A stretch of 55,012 bases of DNA from a bacterium (GCA_024743115.1 JANSXC010000033.1:1-55012), one strand, 5' to 3'; numbered from the stretch's first letter, positions 8,601-16,656 are shown. Notes: a model not told the origin generated them from the letters alone. Translations and numbers: made by a program.

Positions 8601-9448
8601 GCCGGCTCGGGTTCTGGTTCGTAGAGCGCGGCGCGGGCAACGATCGCCGTCGGATCGCACCGGCCGTGCTGCGCGCGGTCGATCAGCCACTCGGGCTCGA
8701 GCTCGGCGATCGCGGTCACGGCACGCTCGTGAACGACCTCGACGTGCCGTGGACGCGCGTCGTGCGGCTGCAGTCGCGCGGCAACACGCCGTATGTCGTT
8801 CGGGAGAACGGCTGGTGGACCTGGCGCGGAGCGCAGGCCGGCAAGGGCGGCGCGGACTACCTGCGGATCTGGCAACTACCCGGCGATGTCGTCGAGATCG
8901 TCGGTGGCCCCGGCGTGCTGGCGCGCACGCGGCCGGGTCCCGGCTCGGTGCACGTGCTCGCACTGCGCGACGTCGAGGCCCGTTCCGTGACGGCGCGCGT
9001 GCTGCACCGGAGTCGCATGGGGCCGCCCGCGGTCGTGCTTGCGGGTGACTTCTCCGAAGTGACCGTCAACGGGCAGCCGTGGTGCTGGTTCGATGGCCGC
9101 ACGGTCTATCTGCCCGATCGTCCCGGCGACTACGCGATCGAGGCGCGGCAGCATGCCGGTGATGCGGCACCGCGCGTCGCGTGTTCCCGCGCCCCGATCG
9201 AGCGCTGCACGTTCGACCCTGGCACGCGCACGCTCGAGATCGTGACCGCGGTGCAAGCATCGCGGCCCGCTGGCTTGCCCTACACCGCGATCCTGCGCGG
9301 CGGTCGTCCGACCGCGATCACGGGCGGGGAGATCGTCGACGAAGCCGAACTGCCGCACGCGCACGCGGCCATGCGGGAGCGCGCGGCGGCGGGTGGCGCA
9401 CTCGTGCGCTTCGGATCTGGAACAACGAAGGTGACCTATGCGAATTGA
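5669..9448 (+). CDS. Very large lipoprotein of unknown function with N-terminal glutamine-amidotransferase-like fold
   Basis: 1259 residues from ATG 5669. The same frame is open upstream, but that part would be antisense to the hydrolase gene. A hydrophobic stretch ends in a lipobox, GLLAC, near residue 47, so a lipid-anchored envelope protein is likely. The N-terminal 200 residues (GIDAIALLPGHVP, LPPDALARLRQFVKRGGRLV, LLGDTAAL) resemble the class I amidotransferase-like domain found in beta-galactosidase or ThuA-type proteins, without an evident Cys-His-Glu triad. The rest is mixed helix and beta-sandwich sequence. ELETGYYELEIQPRAH is typical of a carbohydrate-binding-like beta domain. A polysaccharide-related role is possible but unproven. 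Its end overlaps the next gene by 11 bases. Confidence 0.75.
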   Translation: MARMAGRRPGIFTKARAPESSGSRPSFSWSTAARLWTAQAGMLGLLACSTSTGFGVAHVPPALRDLASTGELRVLATRDNSVPDDLAGIDAIALLPGHVPGNAGARPAREAPDLPPDALARLRQFVKRGGRLVLLGDTAALAVDLGCEAERPETMALRWGFDARTVRGHLAYGMHVVSGRMPQLFTGLASVLGVAGEERASAAMADAGGEFTFSLGGAAPCSAPLCAWSVGAPQQGAVLATLATAFDGVPSPAGPPVLVHWPVVGGGDVLALGFVPEFEHDDERVRTNARRLLQNMLASKPDATALLVELDAAIDPVDPRAVARGATPGQVHPDIPMAPLVSHWGWTARLDNASDPGIARSVEEVVGQVLGPSWQAGADQLALVATDPDHGSPLAWTEDDALQRPEGYRGDAFGGRFGAAAFGNVADAAHGRAMLLQAFFDPPPVSGRARERLAALRFFARELADWRRLGNRAIDGFGLRQWFHDTTGYSRAIVQDLHPAATLYRAGELAPRIATAEQAIDAEDGALRGLAATGLTRQWRDGFPATRYPFGILDARCERALPSQRGPTLGGGSYGDWLLAQLNDFVRERLGGGASLWWRDHDEDTLGARGRDYVLGLSVDPLRAAVATQFAATGKNGYRAAVAALAGAAPAGFSHALPVPAAVHMLQNNRFRLLGSGGGLLFDPTGQARFRPGQALVLSPRFLNTRLFGGRPSTGSIRAFDRDFLQTGRGSEGGYGRVAVVGSEPGQSRRVPAMLAFDDQPRWPQRVHLEIELETGYYELEIQPRAHRHRGVLVIALDGTVLHCEPFDSLVNGTVTTVPVHVARSGVRTVELAVEEGGAVALDRLRLVRRGDVAAEGEVRIAAGHLAELGERSASSYHADRVALRTIGDFPGFVMRMRCEHAVRGLRIERQLELPGYTSLVVHDDAPSRLRRPFVLRSREPAMPDLIVAPLQLGRLEHFRFQNGRLTFHSLPEAGAESRLGFWFVERGAGNDRRRIAPAVLRAVDQPLGLELGDRGHGTLVNDLDVPWTRVVRLQSRGNTPYVVRENGWWTWRGAQAGKGGADYLRIWQLPGDVVEIVGGPGVLARTRPGPGSVHVLALRDVEARSVTARVLHRSRMGPPAVVLAGDFSEVTVNGQPWCWFDGRTVYLPDRPGDYAIEARQHAGDAAPRVACSRAPIERCTFDPGTRTLEIVTAVQASRPAGLPYTAILRGGRPTAITGGEIVDEAELPHAHAAMRERAAAGGALVRFGSGTTKVTYAN

Positions 9449-9959
9449 CCGCACTCTCTGGCTCACGGCGCTCGTCGCAATCGGCAGCGCGCTCGTCGTG
9501 TTTCCGTTCCTGCCCGGCAAGTGGCCCAGTCCGTTGCCGGAAGGCGCGGAGTTGTCGTCGGACTCGTTGCATCGCTTGAAGATGGCGGCTGCGCGGGTTG
9601 ACGCGGCCTGCGCGCGCGGAGACATCGGCTCCTTCGAGGCGGCGGTCACGCCCGCCCATCAGGCCCGGCTCGTGCGCCAGCTCGAGGCGGTCGAACGCCG
9701 GTTGGACGGCCCGACCCTGCAGGCGTTCGTCACCGATCGCGAACAGGGCTACGCCGAACTCATGCGACGGCCGATCCTGGCGAGCGCGGTGCTCGGCGAG
9801 CGCGCCGTGGTTGCGGTGGGGCGTCGCGAAGGTGGCGCGCAGGTGCTCGAGTTCGTGTGGGATGGGCGGCGCCTGCGCCTGGATCGATCCAGGCAGGCGA
9901 CTGCGGTCGACTCCGCTGCGTCGGCGAAGACGGTCGTACGCGACGCGGTTGCCAGGTGA
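9438..9959 (+). CDS. Small membrane-anchored protein, unknown
   Basis: 173 residues. The start ATG sits 11 bases inside the 3' end of the large lipoprotein gene, which suggests co-translation. Residues 7-26 (LWLTALVAIGSALVVFPFLP) form one hydrophobic segment, an uncleaved anchor or signal. The remainder is an alpha/beta domain with a helical start (ARVDAACARGDIGSFEAAV) and C-terminal strands (VLEFVWDGRRLRLDRS). That organisation resembles small NTF2-like or nuclear-transport-factor-type folds, an inference from the pattern of an early helix and late strands. No catalytic motif is visible. Its role is unknown. Adjacency suggests partnership with the lipoprotein upstream. Confidence 0.75.
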   Translation: MRIDRTLWLTALVAIGSALVVFPFLPGKWPSPLPEGAELSSDSLHRLKMAAARVDAACARGDIGSFEAAVTPAHQARLVRQLEAVERRLDGPTLQAFVTDREQGYAELMRRPILASAVLGERAVVAVGRREGGAQVLEFVWDGRRLRLDRSRQATAVDSAASAKTVVRDAVAR

Positions 9960-10059
9960 ATGGCGGCTATCGCATGACAGCGCCGCGAGAGCCGAGTCGT
10001 CGCCGCGGAGAATCTGGGATCTGACCTTACGCGGCGGCCACCAGGAGGTTCGCACTGGC

Positions 10060-11007
10060 ATGAACGCGACCATGCACGTTCGTCTGCTGTGGGCCGCCGT
10101 GGCCGTGCTCCTCGCGCTGCAGGTAATCGGCTGGGCCGGCCGCGACATCGAGGTCCGGCCGCCGCCGGAGCCTGACCCGGCACTCGCGGCCATGGTCGCC
10201 CGGCTCGAGCGGCTCGAGCAGCGCGTGGCCGTGCCTTTCGCCGAGGGGCGCGTCGCCGGCCGGGCCGCAGCAGACGCTGAGGGGCCCGACCGGCGCGCAG
10301 CCCCGGGATCGCCGGGCGCCTTGCCGACCGTTCTCGCGGCACTCGCGCAACGCGTTGCGGCGCTCGAAGCGGCAGTCGACGGCAACGCTCCGGATGTGGC
10401 GGATTCTCACCGCGCCACGGCCGAACGCGAACTCATCGGCCGGCTCAACGCCGCACTCGCGGGCGGCGATGAACGTGAGATCGTGCGCCTGCTCGCCCTC
10501 GGGCTCGATCTCAATCGCCGTGACGAGGATGGCCAGACTCCGCTCGCGGCCGCCGCGATTGCCGGACGGCTGGCCGACATGGACACCCTGCTCACGGGCG
10601 GCGCGCGCCTGGAGCGCAAGGCGCGCCGCGGGATGACGCCGTTGCTGGCTGCCATCGAAGCTGGTCAGGAGGACGCAGCGCTGCGGCTGCTCGATCGCGG
10701 CGCGAGCGTCACGGCCGTCGACAAGAACGGCGAGGGCGTCCTCCTCTGGGCCGCGTTCAACGGCCTCGATGGGGTCGCTGCCCGCGCGCTCCAGCTCGGG
10801 GCCGTGGTCGACCATCAGGCGTACGATGGCACGACGGCACTGATGGACGCGTCGCGCCGTGGCTACATCGCGCTCGTGCGGCGGCTGCTCGCGGCCGGCG
10901 CCGACCCGAACGTCAGGGACAAGGCCGGGCGCTCGGCGCTGGCGTATGCGGTGGAAAAGGGGCACGACGATGTCGCCGCGCTCCTGCGCCAACACGGTGC
11001 GCGTTGA
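10060..11007 (+). CDS. Membrane-anchored ankyrin-repeat protein
   Basis: 315 residues. ATG 10060 is preceded by a consensus ribosome site, AGGAGG, at 10043-10048, which decides the start although the frame is open upstream. Residues 6-24 form a transmembrane anchor, followed by a Pro-rich spacer and a short coiled-coil-like heptad region (MVARLERLEQRV). From residue about 118 to the end there are about six ankyrin repeats, with the G-x-T-P-L-x-x-A and G-A-D-P-N-V signatures (DGQTPLAAAA, RGMTPLLAAIE, AAGADPNVRDKAGRSALAYA). Ankyrin arrays bind protein partners. With an anchor at the N-terminus the array probably faces the periplasm. The binding partner cannot be deduced. Confidence 0.88.
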   Translation: MNATMHVRLLWAAVAVLLALQVIGWAGRDIEVRPPPEPDPALAAMVARLERLEQRVAVPFAEGRVAGRAAADAEGPDRRAAPGSPGALPTVLAALAQRVAALEAAVDGNAPDVADSHRATAERELIGRLNAALAGGDEREIVRLLALGLDLNRRDEDGQTPLAAAAIAGRLADMDTLLTGGARLERKARRGMTPLLAAIEAGQEDAALRLLDRGASVTAVDKNGEGVLLWAAFNGLDGVAARALQLGAVVDHQAYDGTTALMDASRRGYIALVRRLLAAGADPNVRDKAGRSALAYAVEKGHDDVAALLRQHGAR

Positions 11008-11078
11008 TCGGGGCAATCGGCGGGGTGCGGCCGGCGCACCGGATTGCTTTCCGCTGCGTCATCGCCTGAGATCTACGC

Positions 11079-11693
11079 ATGCCCGAGACCGCCAGCACGA
11101 ATGCGCTCGCTGCCCCGACACCGCCCGAGTGGGCTGTCCGCCAGCGCAGTGACGGTTGCCGTGCCGAGCTGCTGCTCGATCAGGCGCACCTCGAGAAGAA
11201 GGCGGCCGCGGGTGCGACGACGTTCTTGTTCCGCGTGCCCTACGAGGCGACCTGGCAGCGTGGGTTGTCGACGCTCGCGCGCGAAGAACTCGTGCACTAC
11301 GAGCGCACGCTGCGTCTGCTGCAGCGCCGCGACCTGACGTTCGCGCCGCAGCGCCAGACCGGCTACGCCGCGGGCCTGAAGGACGGGATCGGCAAGGACA
11401 TGCCGCTGCGGCTCGTCGACGAGCTGCTGGTCGCGGCGATCATCGAAGCGAGGTCGTGTGAACGCATGGGGCTCCTTGCGCGTGAGTTCGCCGATGTCGA
11501 TCGCGAACTCGCCGACTTCTACGCGGATCTGGTCGAGGCCGAAGCGCGGCACGAGGAGCTCTATCGCGACATCGCGGTCGCGCTCACGGACGCGGCGACC
11601 GTCGCGGAACGGTGGCAGGCACTGACGCGTCACGAGGCCAGCGTGCTCGGCGCGTTGCCGTGGGCGCCGCGTTTGCACAGCGGGGTCGGGTGA
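11079..11693 (+). CDS. miaE: tRNA 2-methylthio-N6-isopentenyladenosine(37) hydroxylase
   Basis: 204 residues. MiaE is a non-haem di-iron enzyme that hydroxylates the isopentenyl group of ms2i6A37 in tRNAs reading codons beginning with U. The family signature LLLDQAHLEKKAA is near the N-terminus. Di-iron ligands are visible as EELVHYE (E-x-x-H), then EARSCER and EAEARHEELY (E-x-x-H) on later helices of the four-helix bundle. Length fits the family. The gene ends in a GTGA overlap with the following hydrolase, so the two are probably translated together. The pathway also needs miaA and miaB, which are not in this window. Confidence 0.92.
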   Translation: MPETASTNALAAPTPPEWAVRQRSDGCRAELLLDQAHLEKKAAAGATTFLFRVPYEATWQRGLSTLAREELVHYERTLRLLQRRDLTFAPQRQTGYAAGLKDGIGKDMPLRLVDELLVAAIIEARSCERMGLLAREFADVDRELADFYADLVEAEARHEELYRDIAVALTDAATVAERWQALTRHEASVLGALPWAPRLHSGVG

Positions 11694-12610
11694 CGCGGGC
11701 ATCCGATTCTGGGGCCGAGCCTGCGGCCGAGCAGGCGGCGGGCGCGTCACCGCGGCGCTGGTCGCGGTTGCGTCGGTGGCTGCGCCGATTCGCGATCGCC
11801 GTCCTCGGTCTCGGCATGGTGTACGGCATCGCGGTGCTCGCGGGCATGCCGTTTGCCTGGCCCTACGACTTCCCGGTCAATCTCGGTGGTGCGCCGTCGC
11901 GCCCCGATCTGCGACCGCCAGCCGATGGCAAGCGGCGCGTCGTCGTGCTCGTGCACGGCATCCTGCGCTCGTCGCACGCGTTCGGCCGAATGACCCGCAC
12001 GCTGCGCGATCACGGCTACGAGGTGCTCGCGTTCGACTACCCGAGTACGAGCGCGCCGATCGAGGCGCACGCGGCACGCCTGACGGCAGCGATCACCCGG
12101 CTCGCAGCGGCTGGCTCGCGCCCCGTCGACGAATGGTCGTTCGTCGGCCACTCGATGGGCGGGCTCGTGATTCAGGAGCACCTGCGAACGCTCGGTCGAG
12201 ACGCGGCGCCGCCGCACGCCTGCATCTACATCGCGACGCCCCAGCGCGGTGCGATGCTCGCAGACCTGCGCAAGCACTGGTTCCTGTTCCGCTGGGTGAT
12301 GGGGACCGAGGCCGCGACGCAGCTTTCTCCGGGCGATGCGTTCCACGGCCGGCCGGCGCCGCACCTGGACCGTTCGGCAGTGATCGCGGGCGACATCGAG
12401 CGCGACCATCAGGCGATCCCCGGGCCGGACGACGGGACGGTGGGGGTCGAGGAAGCCAGTCTGCCTGGCGTCCCCAGACTGCTGCTGCCGTTCGGCCACA
12501 CGGCGATCACCGCGCGGGCCGAGACGGTCGAGCAGGTGCTCACCTGGCTACGGTACGGTCGTTTCGAGACGCCGGCAGAACGCCTGCTACGCGTCGGTCG
12601 CGACGGCTGA
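11690..12610 (+). CDS. Membrane-anchored lipase-like alpha/beta hydrolase
   Basis: 306 residues from GTG 11690, which overlaps the miaE stop. An Arg-rich N-terminus leads into a hydrophobic segment (FAIAVLGLGMVYGIAVLAG), so the protein is anchored with its catalytic domain outside the cytoplasm. VVVLVHGILRSS supplies the oxyanion-hole strand, FVGHSMGGLV the nucleophile elbow with its serine, PGPDDGTVGV a likely acid, and LPFGHTAI the histidine. This is the pattern of PGAP1/LipA-type lipases that act on acyl esters. Coupling to miaE has no obvious functional logic. Confidence 0.85.
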   Translation: MTRASDSGAEPAAEQAAGASPRRWSRLRRWLRRFAIAVLGLGMVYGIAVLAGMPFAWPYDFPVNLGGAPSRPDLRPPADGKRRVVVLVHGILRSSHAFGRMTRTLRDHGYEVLAFDYPSTSAPIEAHAARLTAAITRLAAAGSRPVDEWSFVGHSMGGLVIQEHLRTLGRDAAPPHACIYIATPQRGAMLADLRKHWFLFRWVMGTEAATQLSPGDAFHGRPAPHLDRSAVIAGDIERDHQAIPGPDDGTVGVEEASLPGVPRLLLPFGHTAITARAETVEQVLTWLRYGRFETPAERLLRVGRDG

Positions 12611-12666
12611 CCCGCCGATCGCATCGCGGCCAGGCTGCCCGGGTGTTGCAGCGTGCGGCATTCCCC

Positions 12667-12682
12667 TAGGGATTTGTCCCTA
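12667..12682. promoter_or_regulatory. Small inverted repeat upstream of the GH114-like lipoprotein gene
   Basis: TAGGGA, a 4-base TTTG loop and TCCCTA form a perfect 6-bp inverted repeat about 45 bases before the chosen start at 12726. It could be an operator or a leader hairpin. There is no run of T behind it, so it is not a terminator of the preceding gene. Confidence 0.3.
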
Positions 12683-12725
12683 TCCGAACATCAAGACCGC
12701 GGCGCGAGTGGTCGAGATCGGACGC

Positions 12726-15254
12726 ATGGGGATGTTGTCGGGGATCCGATCGTCGGCGTCGGTGGCCGCGCTGCAGAGCGCGGTTGCCGGTACCCTCGTT
12801 CTCACGTTCGCGGCGTGCAGTGGCGGCGGCAACACGCCGGCCGCCGTGCGCGGGATCGCGCTGTCGGAACAGTCGACCGGCCACGTGCCCGTGGAGTTCG
12901 AACTCGTCGACCCGGAGTCGGATCCGATCGACGTCGAGCTGTGGTTCTCCGTCGACGCGGGGGTCACCTGGCGGCGTGGCACGGTGGCGGCCGACGATGT
13001 GGCGGTGGCGACGACGGGCCTCGCGAGTTCCCCGACCGGCACGACGCACCTGCTCTACTGGGACGCAGCGGTCGACCTCGGCGCGCGGGCGAGCACCGAC
13101 TACCTCGTCGAGGTTCGGCCCGTCGATACCGTGACGCAGGAGGATGGCGTGCCCGCGGTGGCCGGCGCCATGGTGACCAACCTGCCGACTGCTCGCGAAC
13201 GTGTCGAGCACTACCTGATCCACTTCGGGCCGATGGACGCGAGCAAGATCGCGATCGCCGAGACCCACGATCTCGTGATCCTCTACTCGTGTCACCCGTC
13301 GATCTCGCGTGAAGTCGTGGCCGAGATCCAGGACGGCGTGGATGCGAACGATCCGGGCGACGACGTGCTCGTGCTGGGCTACGTCAACGTCGGCGAGGAC
13401 GAACGCACGATCGGCGTCAGCGACCTGGACCTGCTGCTCGATCAGCGCTTCGTCGGTGACGGCACCGGGCCCCGCCTCGATCCGCGTGGCCGCGGCGCCG
13501 CGGGTCAGTCGTTGATGGGCCTCGACCCGCGTGGCCTGCCGTCGGTTGGCGGCGGCTACGCGTCGTTCTACCTCGACGACAACTCGCTCGAGACCCACGG
13601 CGTCGGCGATGGTCGCCCGGACCGCAACGGCTACACGGGCGCGTGCTACGTCAACCTGGGCGACCCCGCGTGGTTCGACGTGCTCGACAACATGGAGTGC
13701 GCCTCGGTCGACGGTCGCAACGGCTTCCGCGAGCTCTTGACGACCAGCTACGGGCTCGGGCTCGGCTGCGATGGCGTGATGCTCGACAACGTCGACACGT
13801 GCGCGCCGAACCTGTGGACCGGTCCAGGCGATCCCGATCAGGCCGAGTTCGAGTGGACGGCCGCGGGCTACGAGAGCTTCGTGTCGCGTCTCAGGAGCGA
13901 CTACCCGGACAAGCTGATCCTGCAGAACCGCGGGCTGTTCTTCTTCCACCCCGACCTGCCGCACTACGAACTGTCGCCGCGCAGCAACATCGATTTCGTC
14001 AAGCTCGAGAGCTACCGGCTCGACAGCTTCGCGAGCCGCGAGTTCGATGCGTTCACGTTCGCGGACAACAAGTTCAACTGGGGGCCCAAGCTGCAGGCCG
14101 AGGCCTACCGCGAGGACGGCTTCCAGATCCTCTCGCTGGGCTACGCCGAGGGGCCCGGCATCGACCACGGTACGTTGACGGGCAGTTCGGTCACCGGGCT
14201 GGCGACGCTGCTCGAGGACATCGTCGAGACGCAGGAGCGCGCCGGCTACCGGCACTACCTCCACGACGCGGGCGGCGGGATCATCAACCAGTTCGTGCGT
14301 GACAACGCCGACTTCACCGACGCCACGCCGCCGGTCTGGACGAGCACGTACAACGACAACCAACCCGGCTACCCGACGCCGCCGAACGCGCCGACTCCGC
14401 GGGTCGGGATCCAGGCCGTCGTGCCGGAGTCCGGCGCGGTCACCGTGCGCTGGGACGTCGCGCTCGATCTCAACCCCGTGCGCTACCGGCTCTACTACTC
14501 GACGCTGCCGTACTCGGCGCAGTTCAGCAGCATCTGGTTCTCGAGCGCGGCGACGCAGTGGCTGCAGCCGGCGATCGGAACCGGTTACGCGGGCGGCGTC
14601 GGGCCGGGCGTCTACCCGTATGAGGGGCAGGTCACCGGCTTGCGGGCCAGCACGCGCTACTGGTTCGCGATCCGCGCGGTGGACCGCGCCGGGAACGCGG
14701 ACGACAACCGCGTCGTGCTGTCGACGGTGACGCGGGCGGCGCCGCTCGCGATCCGGATCGACGGCAGTTTCGGGGACTGGGACAACGTGCCGTGGCGGAT
14801 CTTCGACTGGCGCACGCGTGGCCAGTCGGCGGGGCCGGACTGGCGGTTGATCAAGGTCGCCCACGACGAGGACTACCTCTACGTGCAGGCCCAGGTCTGG
14901 GATCGGTTCCAACTCGACGGCTCGCCGCGTTACTCGAGTTCGCAGTTCGAGATCTACCTCGACGTCGACGACGATCCGTTCTCGGGCTACCGCATCAGCA
15001 ACCTCGGCAGCGAACTCATGGTGCTCGGTGACGAGCTCGTTGCGCAGCGCCGCGGCGGGCGCAATGCGGGTGTGGTGACCCAGCTCGCGTTCGAGCCGCG
15101 GCGGAACGTGGTCCAGTGTGAACTGGCGATCCCGCGGGCCGAGCTCGATCGCGCCGCGGGCGGGTCCACGAAACGGATCCGGATGCTGTTCCGGGACGCC
15201 AGCACTGGCGATCTCGCGCCCAACTACGGCTACCTGCGCTACGACATGCCGTAG
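12726..15254 (+). CDS. Lipoprotein with GH114/TM1410-like TIM barrel, fibronectin-III-like and C-terminal carbohydrate-binding-like domains
   Basis: 842 residues from ATG 12726. In-frame GTG 12708 and ATG 12732 are alternatives. A signal peptide ends in the lipobox TFAAC. The middle carries family signatures of endo-alpha-1,4-polygalactosaminidase-like barrels (GH114): VLGYVNVGEDE, DGVMLDNVDTC with candidate acidic catalytic residues, LILQNRG and FVKLESY. A fibronectin-type-III-like unit follows (VTVRWDVALD to YWFAIRAVDRAGN). The C-terminal 160 residues start with IRIDGSFGDWDNVPW and contain YLYVQAQVWD and FEIYLDVDDD, as in CBM9/DOMON-like modules. The protein is probably a surface enzyme acting on amino-sugar exopolysaccharide, with substrate inferred only from the family. 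Confidence 0.85.
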   Translation: MGMLSGIRSSASVAALQSAVAGTLVLTFAACSGGGNTPAAVRGIALSEQSTGHVPVEFELVDPESDPIDVELWFSVDAGVTWRRGTVAADDVAVATTGLASSPTGTTHLLYWDAAVDLGARASTDYLVEVRPVDTVTQEDGVPAVAGAMVTNLPTARERVEHYLIHFGPMDASKIAIAETHDLVILYSCHPSISREVVAEIQDGVDANDPGDDVLVLGYVNVGEDERTIGVSDLDLLLDQRFVGDGTGPRLDPRGRGAAGQSLMGLDPRGLPSVGGGYASFYLDDNSLETHGVGDGRPDRNGYTGACYVNLGDPAWFDVLDNMECASVDGRNGFRELLTTSYGLGLGCDGVMLDNVDTCAPNLWTGPGDPDQAEFEWTAAGYESFVSRLRSDYPDKLILQNRGLFFFHPDLPHYELSPRSNIDFVKLESYRLDSFASREFDAFTFADNKFNWGPKLQAEAYREDGFQILSLGYAEGPGIDHGTLTGSSVTGLATLLEDIVETQERAGYRHYLHDAGGGIINQFVRDNADFTDATPPVWTSTYNDNQPGYPTPPNAPTPRVGIQAVVPESGAVTVRWDVALDLNPVRYRLYYSTLPYSAQFSSIWFSSAATQWLQPAIGTGYAGGVGPGVYPYEGQVTGLRASTRYWFAIRAVDRAGNADDNRVVLSTVTRAAPLAIRIDGSFGDWDNVPWRIFDWRTRGQSAGPDWRLIKVAHDEDYLYVQAQVWDRFQLDGSPRYSSSQFEIYLDVDDDPFSGYRISNLGSELMVLGDELVAQRRGGRNAGVVTQLAFEPRRNVVQCELAIPRAELDRAAGGSTKRIRMLFRDASTGDLAPNYGYLRYDMP

Positions 15255-15269
15255 TTCTCAAAGGCGGCG

Positions 15270-15309
15270 GCCTGCCGGCCGGGCGTGGTTCCCCGGCCGC
15301 GGGGCAGGC
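15270..15309 (+). terminator. GC-rich hairpin after the GH114-like gene
   Basis: GCCTGCC then GGCCGGG on the left pair with CCCGGCC then GGCAGGC on the right, with an 8-base loop and a 4-base bulge on the 3' side. It begins 15 bases after the stop codon. There is no T-tract, so it is either a weak or factor-assisted terminator or an mRNA-stabilising end. Confidence 0.4.
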
Positions 15310-15344
15310 GCGGGCGCCCGGGTTCGGGTAGAGTCTCGCTCCCG

Positions 15345-15878
15345 ATGGCAGCCCCGACCAACCCGCGACAGCACGTCTTCGCCCTGTTTGCCCTTGGCGC
15401 CGGTTTCGGCGCCATGTTCCTGCTCGGTCAGGCTCTGCCCGATCTCGCGGGTCTGTTCGCCTCCGAACCGGCGCCGCTCCACGCCCAGGGCCGTGGGCCG
15501 GTCAATCCGCCGCCGCCCAAGCGCGAGATCACTCAGGCTTCAGGCCAGCCCGAAATCGTCTACACCGAAACGAGCGGCGGTTCCGCGACGGCGAATGGCT
15601 TCGTCGCCGTGACCGGCAGCTACGGCGTCGGCACCTCCGTGCTCTACGTCCTGGACACGAATTCGCGTCAGCTGGCGGTCTACGAGGCCCGCGGCGGCTC
15701 CTCGGAGCAGCGCCGAATCGTGCTGGTGGGGGCCCGCAAGATCGACCTGGACCTGCAGATCGAGGGCTACAACGACGACAGCGAGTTCGACTACGTGCGC
15801 CTCCAGAAGATGTTCGATAAGCGCGGTAAGAAGGACCACGAGCCCAAAACCGGCCTCGAGCCGGGCGCGGGCCGCTGA
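15345..15878 (+). CDS. Conserved-looking single-pass membrane protein, unknown
   Basis: 177 residues from ATG 15345. Residues 10-32 form a hydrophobic segment (VFALFALGAGFGAMFLLGQ), followed by a Pro-rich spacer. The core contains SYGVGTSVLYVLDTNSRQL and KIDLDLQIEGYNDDSEFDY, then a Lys/Glu-rich tail. I recognise this arrangement of a single anchor plus a YVLDT-type strand as common among unnamed planctomycetal proteins, though I cannot name a family. It may be a periplasmic or cell-envelope component. A TAGAGT sequence at 15329-15334 lies too close to the start to be a secure promoter. Confidence 0.78.
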   Translation: MAAPTNPRQHVFALFALGAGFGAMFLLGQALPDLAGLFASEPAPLHAQGRGPVNPPPPKREITQASGQPEIVYTETSGGSATANGFVAVTGSYGVGTSVLYVLDTNSRQLAVYEARGGSSEQRRIVLVGARKIDLDLQIEGYNDDSEFDYVRLQKMFDKRGKKDHEPKTGLEPGAGR

Positions 15879-16004
15879 GGTCCGGCGGCCGCTGGGCGGC
15901 AACTTCGGGCTACACAAACCTTGATCCCGCGGTAAGCTACTGAGCCTCGGCAGGCCCCAAGGGCTGGCCGGGCTCTCCCACCCCTTTGATTCCCTTCCCT
16001 CTCA

Positions 16005-16020
16005 CCGGGCGTTCGCCCGG
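16005..16020 (+). promoter_or_regulatory. 5' leader hairpin just before the membrane HTH gene
   Basis: CCGGGC, GTTC loop, GCCCGG: a perfect 6-bp stem ending 20 bases before the GTG start at 16041. It may hide or expose the ribosome site. It could equally terminate transcription from upstream, though no T-run follows. Confidence 0.35.
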
Positions 16021-16040
16021 ATCTGCTACGAGGTTAGTCC

Positions 16041-16556
16041 GTGTCCAACAGCGACGATTTCGTTTCGTTCGAAAAAGCGCTGCGCAACCTGAAGATGCGC
16101 AGCGAGGAACTCAAGAAGCTGGTCAGTGAAGGCGAGATTCGCGCCTTCCGTGACGGCGACTCCATGAAGTTCCGTTCCGAAGACGTCGATGCGCTGCTGT
16201 CGCAGTCCGAAGGTGAGTCCGAGCTGTCGTTCGCCGACTCGCTCGAGGACGACACCGGCATGGTGACGGAGCAGCTGTCCGACGAGGACACCCTGCTCGC
16301 CGACGACGACGTCGTGGTCGAAGAGGCGCCTCGCGCCCGCCGCAATGGTGGTGGCCGTTCGGGTCGCGCCGCGGCTGCCGCGCCGGTTGCCGTGGGTGCG
16401 CCCACGAGCGAGCCGGAGCCGGCCTGGGTGACCGCGATCGCGGTCCTCGGTTTCGTCGTGATGATCTGGGGCTGCCTCGTGGCCTACAACATCTCGCAGG
16501 AGTCGGACCCGGCGGACAGCATGCTGACCTCGGCGTTCGCCGCCGAGAAGAAGTAG
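16041..16556 (+). CDS. Membrane-tethered excisionase/MerR-type helix-turn-helix protein
   Basis: 171 residues from GTG 16041. The first 55 residues (FEKALRNLKMRSEELKKLV, EGEIRAFRDGDSMKFRSEDV) match the winged helix-turn-helix of excisionase-like DNA-binding proteins: a two-helix reader followed by a beta-hairpin wing and then 'F-R-x-x-D-V'. A long acidic, disordered stretch (residues 56-105) and an Ala-rich basic patch lead to one transmembrane helix at about 131-153 (AIAVLGFVVMIWGCLVAYNI). The topology therefore puts a DNA-binding head in the cytoplasm on a membrane anchor. It may be a membrane-bound regulator or a nucleoid-membrane tether. The head may also bind something other than DNA. 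Confidence 0.8.
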   Translation: MSNSDDFVSFEKALRNLKMRSEELKKLVSEGEIRAFRDGDSMKFRSEDVDALLSQSEGESELSFADSLEDDTGMVTEQLSDEDTLLADDDVVVEEAPRARRNGGGRSGRAAAAAPVAVGAPTSEPEPAWVTAIAVLGFVVMIWGCLVAYNISQESDPADSMLTSAFAAEKK

Positions 16557-16572
16557 GGCCCCGTAGGGTCTC

Positions 16573-16656
16573 CCAGTAGTGGAGGTCCAGTAGCGGCGGT
16601 CCAGTAGCGGCGGTCCAGTAGCGGCGGTCCAGTAGCGGCTGCCCAGCAGGAGCAGG
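16573..16656. repeat. Tandem repeat, six units of 14 bp
   Basis: Units start at 16573, 16587, 16601, 16615, 16629 and 16643. The core unit CCAGTAGCGGCGGT is identical in the second to fourth units, and the first, fifth and sixth are degenerate edges. It begins about 17 bases after the stop of the membrane HTH gene. The period is not a multiple of three and the region has no plausible gene, so this is noncoding variable-number-type DNA. Confidence 0.9.
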
